This document shows positions 60,766-64,000 of a DNA stretch of 64,000 nt, piece after piece. Position numbers and translations under genes: made by a program. Source of the stretch: Nymphaea colorata. Its lineage: Eukaryota > Streptophyta > Magnoliopsida > Nymphaeales > Nymphaeaceae. The notes beneath the pieces are model-generated. The model did no database searches and was not told where the DNA came from. It worked only from the letters and a program-made list of their open reading frames with translations. How positions within the stretch are numbered: the first letter of the stretch is position 1; every line of letters starts with the position of its first letter. Location: NCBI RefSeq assembly GCF_008831285.2, contig NC_045143.1:4163503-4227502 (forward strand), read 5' to 3'.

Positions 60766-63620
60766 ATGGCGGCATTAGCAGTTGCATTAAACAATATTGA
60801 GAAACTTAACAATAGCAATTATGGCTATTGGAAATCTTGTATGGAGTCGTATTTTCTAGGACAGGAATTATGAGAGATAGTATTGGGATCAGACACTAAT
60901 ATTCCTGTCGACGAGGAAGCTAAAAAGAAATGGATGATCAAAGCAGGGAAAACTCTATTTGCAATTAAAGTATCAATTGAGAAAGATTTATTAGAGCATA
61001 TACGAGATGCTACGACTCTTAAAGAAGCATGGGATGCTTTTGCAACCTTATTTTCACGAGCTAATGATGCCCGCCTACAATTATTAGAAAATGATCTAGC
61101 TACATTAACTCAGGGAAGCATGTCGATAGCAGAATATTTTATGAAGGTTAAAAATATTTGTAGAGAGATATCTCAAATCGACCCTGAGTCTAAAATCAGT
61201 GAGGCCCGTATGCGGAGAATACTTATTCGCGGACTTCGTCCAGAATTTGGCAGTTTTATAATTGGTGTTCAAGGCTGGCCAGTTCAACCAACTTTGTTGG
61301 AGTTAGAAAATCTCTTGATCAATCAAGAAACATTAGCGAAGCAAATGGTCGGGCTTTCTCTCAAGGGAAATAATGAGGAAGCTTTATTTAGTAAGGGTCA
61401 GAGATCACGATGGCCAGCTAAGCCAGTCATTCGGTCTCCAAGTAGGAATATTGATGACAAGAAAGAGAAAAATGTACAAAAGAAAACAAGAGAAACTACA
61501 CAGCAGTGGAAACCAAAGGTGAAATGTTTTAGATGTGGAAGGCTGGGTCATTTTGCTCGTGACTGCAGAGTTAGAATAAATGAAGGAAATACAGTCACGA
61601 CGAGTAAGCAAAATGAGGGAGCTAATGAGACTGTACAGAAAAATTCGTTTTTGTACTCAATGGAGGTAAAAGAAAATATTACGCAAGAAGGATGCAATTC
61701 TGCCCATATAAAACCTCCAAAAGAAAAAGAAGAGAAGATCAATTATCAAACTGATTGGATAATTGATTCTGAATGCTCAAATCATATGACTGGTGATGAG
61801 AGCAAGTTTGTAAGTATGAAAGAATATGATGGAAATCGAGTTGTTGTTACTGCTAACAACACAAAGCTCCCGGTGGCACATATTGGAGAAGCAGAGGTTG
61901 TAGCCAACTTCGGTAAAGACCGGATTTTACGGAACGTTTACCATGTTCCAGGAATGACAAAAAATTTGTTGTCTGTGCCACAACTAATAACTTTAGGGCT
62001 CTATGTTTTGTTCGGCCCAAATGATGTGAAAGTTTATAAAGACGAAGATGTTCAAGGAACTCCCGTGTTTGAAGGAAGAAAAGTTGAGTCAATATATGTA
62101 TTGTCAGCAGAAACAGCATATATTGACAAAGCAAAGAAGCATGACACTGCAGATATCTGGCATGAGAGACTCGCTCATGTTGGATACAACAAACTTCGGG
62201 AGATGTCTAATAAGGGGCAGTTGATTGGTCTGCCCAAGCTTGAGGTACGAACAGATAAAGTATGCCCAGGATGTCAATATGGAAAGGCGCACAGAAGGCC
62301 ATACAAAGAATCAAAATATAGAGCTAAAGCGCCATTCGAGCTTGTGCATTCAGACGTATTCGGCAAAGTACCAGACCCATCAGTTGGAGGTAAGTGGTAT
62401 TTTATCACTTTTATTGATGACTTTTCAAGATATACTTGGGTCTATTTTATGAAAGAAAAGTCTGAAGCACTTGAAAAATTTAAGGAGTTTCACCAGATGG
62501 TGAAAAATGAACTTGGGCGTAGAATTCAGTGTCTACGAACCGATAATGGTAGCGAATATACATCAGACATGTTCATGGCGTACATGAAGCAACATGGTAT
62601 TCGTAGGCAATTTACATGCGCCTATACGCCTCAACAAAATGGAGTGGCAGAACGGAAGAACCGCCACATAGCAGAAACGTGTCGAAGCATGATGCATGCA
62701 AAGAACATGCCACCAAGATTTTGGGCCGAGTGTGTCAGCACCGCTGTACACGTAATTAATTGACTACCAATGCCGAGATTTAATTTTAAATCTCCATATG
62801 AAATGCTTTATAAAAAGATGCCATCTGTGAGTTATTTTCGAGTATTTGGTTGTGTTTGTTATGTCTTTATATCTGAGTAGCACAGGACTAAGTTCGACAA
62901 AAAAGCACAGAAGTGTGTCTTTGTCGGATATGACCCATATCGAAAAGGATGGAGATGTGCTAATCCTAGCACTGGACAAGTTTATGTTTCTCGTGACGTC
63001 ATCTTCGATGAAGCATCGTCGTGGTGGTCAGAAGAGAAGAAGACACTTCCAGACTCTCCAGTTCTTGAGAGAGATATTCAAAACAAAATACAATTTGAGA
63101 TGAATCAAGGAGAGCCTGAGCTTGAAGACACAGAAGCAAGACAGCCAGATAAGAAGTTCATTACCCAAGACAAGAAGAACGTACAGATCCATGGAGAACT
63201 GGAGTCAGTCCAATCCAACAAAGAAGTGCAGAAGAAGAAAGACCATCACAATTTGAAGAGCCAGAAGAAGCTGAATATAGAGCAGCATCTCAAGCAGCAC
63301 AAGAATGTGTGTGGTTGATGCGACTGCTGAAAGACATTAAACAAGACGTGGATTATGCAGTAAGACTCTACTGCGATAATCAAAGTGCAGTCAGACTTGC
63401 AGAGAATCCTGTCTTCCATGCTCTAACGAAACATATAGAGGTGGAGCATCACTTTATTAGAGAGAAGGTACTCAAAGGAGAGATTCAGTTGCAGCCAATT
63501 GCTTCAGAAGACCAAGTCGCTGACATCTTTACCAAGGGCTTACCAGTACAGACATTCGTAAAACTTCGAAGAATGTTGAGAATCATAAGTAGAGAGTCAG
63601 TAATGAGGGGGAGATTGTAG
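60766..63620 (+). pseudogene. Broken copia gag-pol, reverse transcriptase missing
   Basis: The frame opens at ATG 60766 and is stopped by TGA at 60871-60873. It then stays open to TGA at 62761-62763, and the same frame has TAG at 62878-62880. Domains seen: copia-type gag, CCHC zinc knuckle (61525-61566), a protease motif whose third residue is Glu instead of the usual Gly (DSE, 61765-61773), the GAG-pre-integrase zinc region (HERLAHVG...CPGCQYGK), and an integrase core with its D-D-E residues at 62353, 62542 and 62650. After integrase, the sequence jumps into RNase H (CDNQSAV, KHIEVEHHFIREKV, DIFTKGLP) in another frame near 63205-63265. The reverse transcriptase domain is absent. The last codon TAG lies in the first bases of the 3' LTR. 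Confidence 0.92.
63605..63614 (+). other. Polypurine tract
   Basis: GAGGGGGAGA lies one base before the 3' LTR and is the expected primer for plus-strand synthesis. Confidence 0.85.
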
Positions 63621-64000
63621 AGAGTCATCACCGACTCTCTTGGAAGAGTCGAGATGACTCAAGAGGCTTGTAGCCTCTTCATTTGTAAAGTCGGTGAGAG
63701 TCTCAATTTTAAGTCGGTGGTTATGTAATGATTAAAGAAGAAAAATAATAATTAAATAAAATAAAGAAAAGTAAATGTGGAAGTCGGTGGAAGCATCCAC
63801 CACCGACTTCATCTCCCTATAAATAGGGACGTTGGGTCATAGTGAGAGTGTAAGGAGAAAAATCAAGTTGAGTGATCTTGGGTTCTCACTTTGTGAGTTG
63901 GGTGTGTTGAGTGATCTTAGGTTCTCACTTTGTGAGTTGGGTGTGTGCTCATTTTATGAGCTGGTGAGTGTTAGCTCGTGTGTTCACTTTGTGAACTCGA
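63616..64000 (+). repeat. 3' LTR, truncated by the window end
   Basis: The 385 bases shown match 60076-60460 with two substitutions: one in the loop of the first palindrome (GTAAG against GGAAG) and one between the first two leader hairpins (GTTGTG against GTTGAG). No indels are seen. Confidence 0.95.

Larger units (their letters stand above)
60076..64000 (+). mobile_element. Ty1/copia LTR retrotransposon, non-autonomous, runs off the window
   Basis: Order: 5' LTR 60076-60702, PBS, gag, zinc knuckle, protease, integrase, RNase H, PPT, then 3' LTR from 63616, cut by the window end. The gag-protease-integrase-RNase H order identifies copia. If the 3' LTR matches the 5' one, the full length would be about 4.17 kb, short for copia, because the reverse transcriptase region is missing. 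The two LTRs differ at only 2 of 385 comparable positions, so insertion is recent. It sits in laccase 2 intron 3, in the same orientation as the gene. The five bases before it are ATGTG; the matching duplicate would lie beyond the window. Confidence 0.95.

Overview
The window is nuclear DNA of a flowering plant. The evidence is many short exons with GT-AG (twice GC-AG) introns, AT-rich introns and spacers, plant-specific families (boron transporter, laccase, Ran GTPase ending in an acidic tail), long (CT)n and (AT)n tracts, MITEs and a Ty1/copia retrotransposon. The sequence alone does not fix the species.

Layout: 1-3.4 kb is spacer with MITE-like debris. At 3.4-9.9 kb (+) is a 12-coding-exon borate transporter of the BOR4 type. 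At 11.9-17.4 kb (-) is a nine-exon acyl-protein thioesterase, convergent with BOR. After a 6 kb spacer comes an intronless gene for a Ser-rich, probably plastid-targeted protein of unknown function (23.25-23.74 kb, +). At 25.5-29.1 kb (-) is a small-protein gene head-to-head with a complete RAN GTPase gene (29.9-34.6 kb, +); their start codons are about 775 bp apart.

From 36.8 kb the window is a laccase tandem array. Segment A (36.83-42.91 kb) and segment B (53.60-60.08 kb) are copies of one segment. A carries a complete six-exon laccase of LAC14/15 (TT10) type (40.88-46.63 kb). B carries exons 1-3 of a second laccase. Between them, at 48.5 kb, lies a decayed copy of the last laccase exon with flanking intron and 3' sequence. 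A 431-bp hAT-like MITE entered A after the duplication, because B keeps the empty site. Intron 3 of the second laccase is interrupted by a young copia element (60.08 kb to beyond the window end) whose LTRs differ at 2 of 385 comparable bases. That element has lost its reverse transcriptase and carries in-frame stops, so it must have been copied in trans.

The host genes have no evident shared pathway: boron efflux, protein deacylation, nuclear transport and phenolic oxidation. The most notable signals are: (i) five DRE/CRT-like ACCGAC cores upstream of the TATA box in the LTR; (ii) an array of five short hairpins with compensatory base changes in the LTR leader; (iii) a predicted upstream ORF in the spliced BOR leader whose stop overlaps the BOR start codon; and (iv) repeated (CT)n tracts just downstream of 5' splice sites in five genes.
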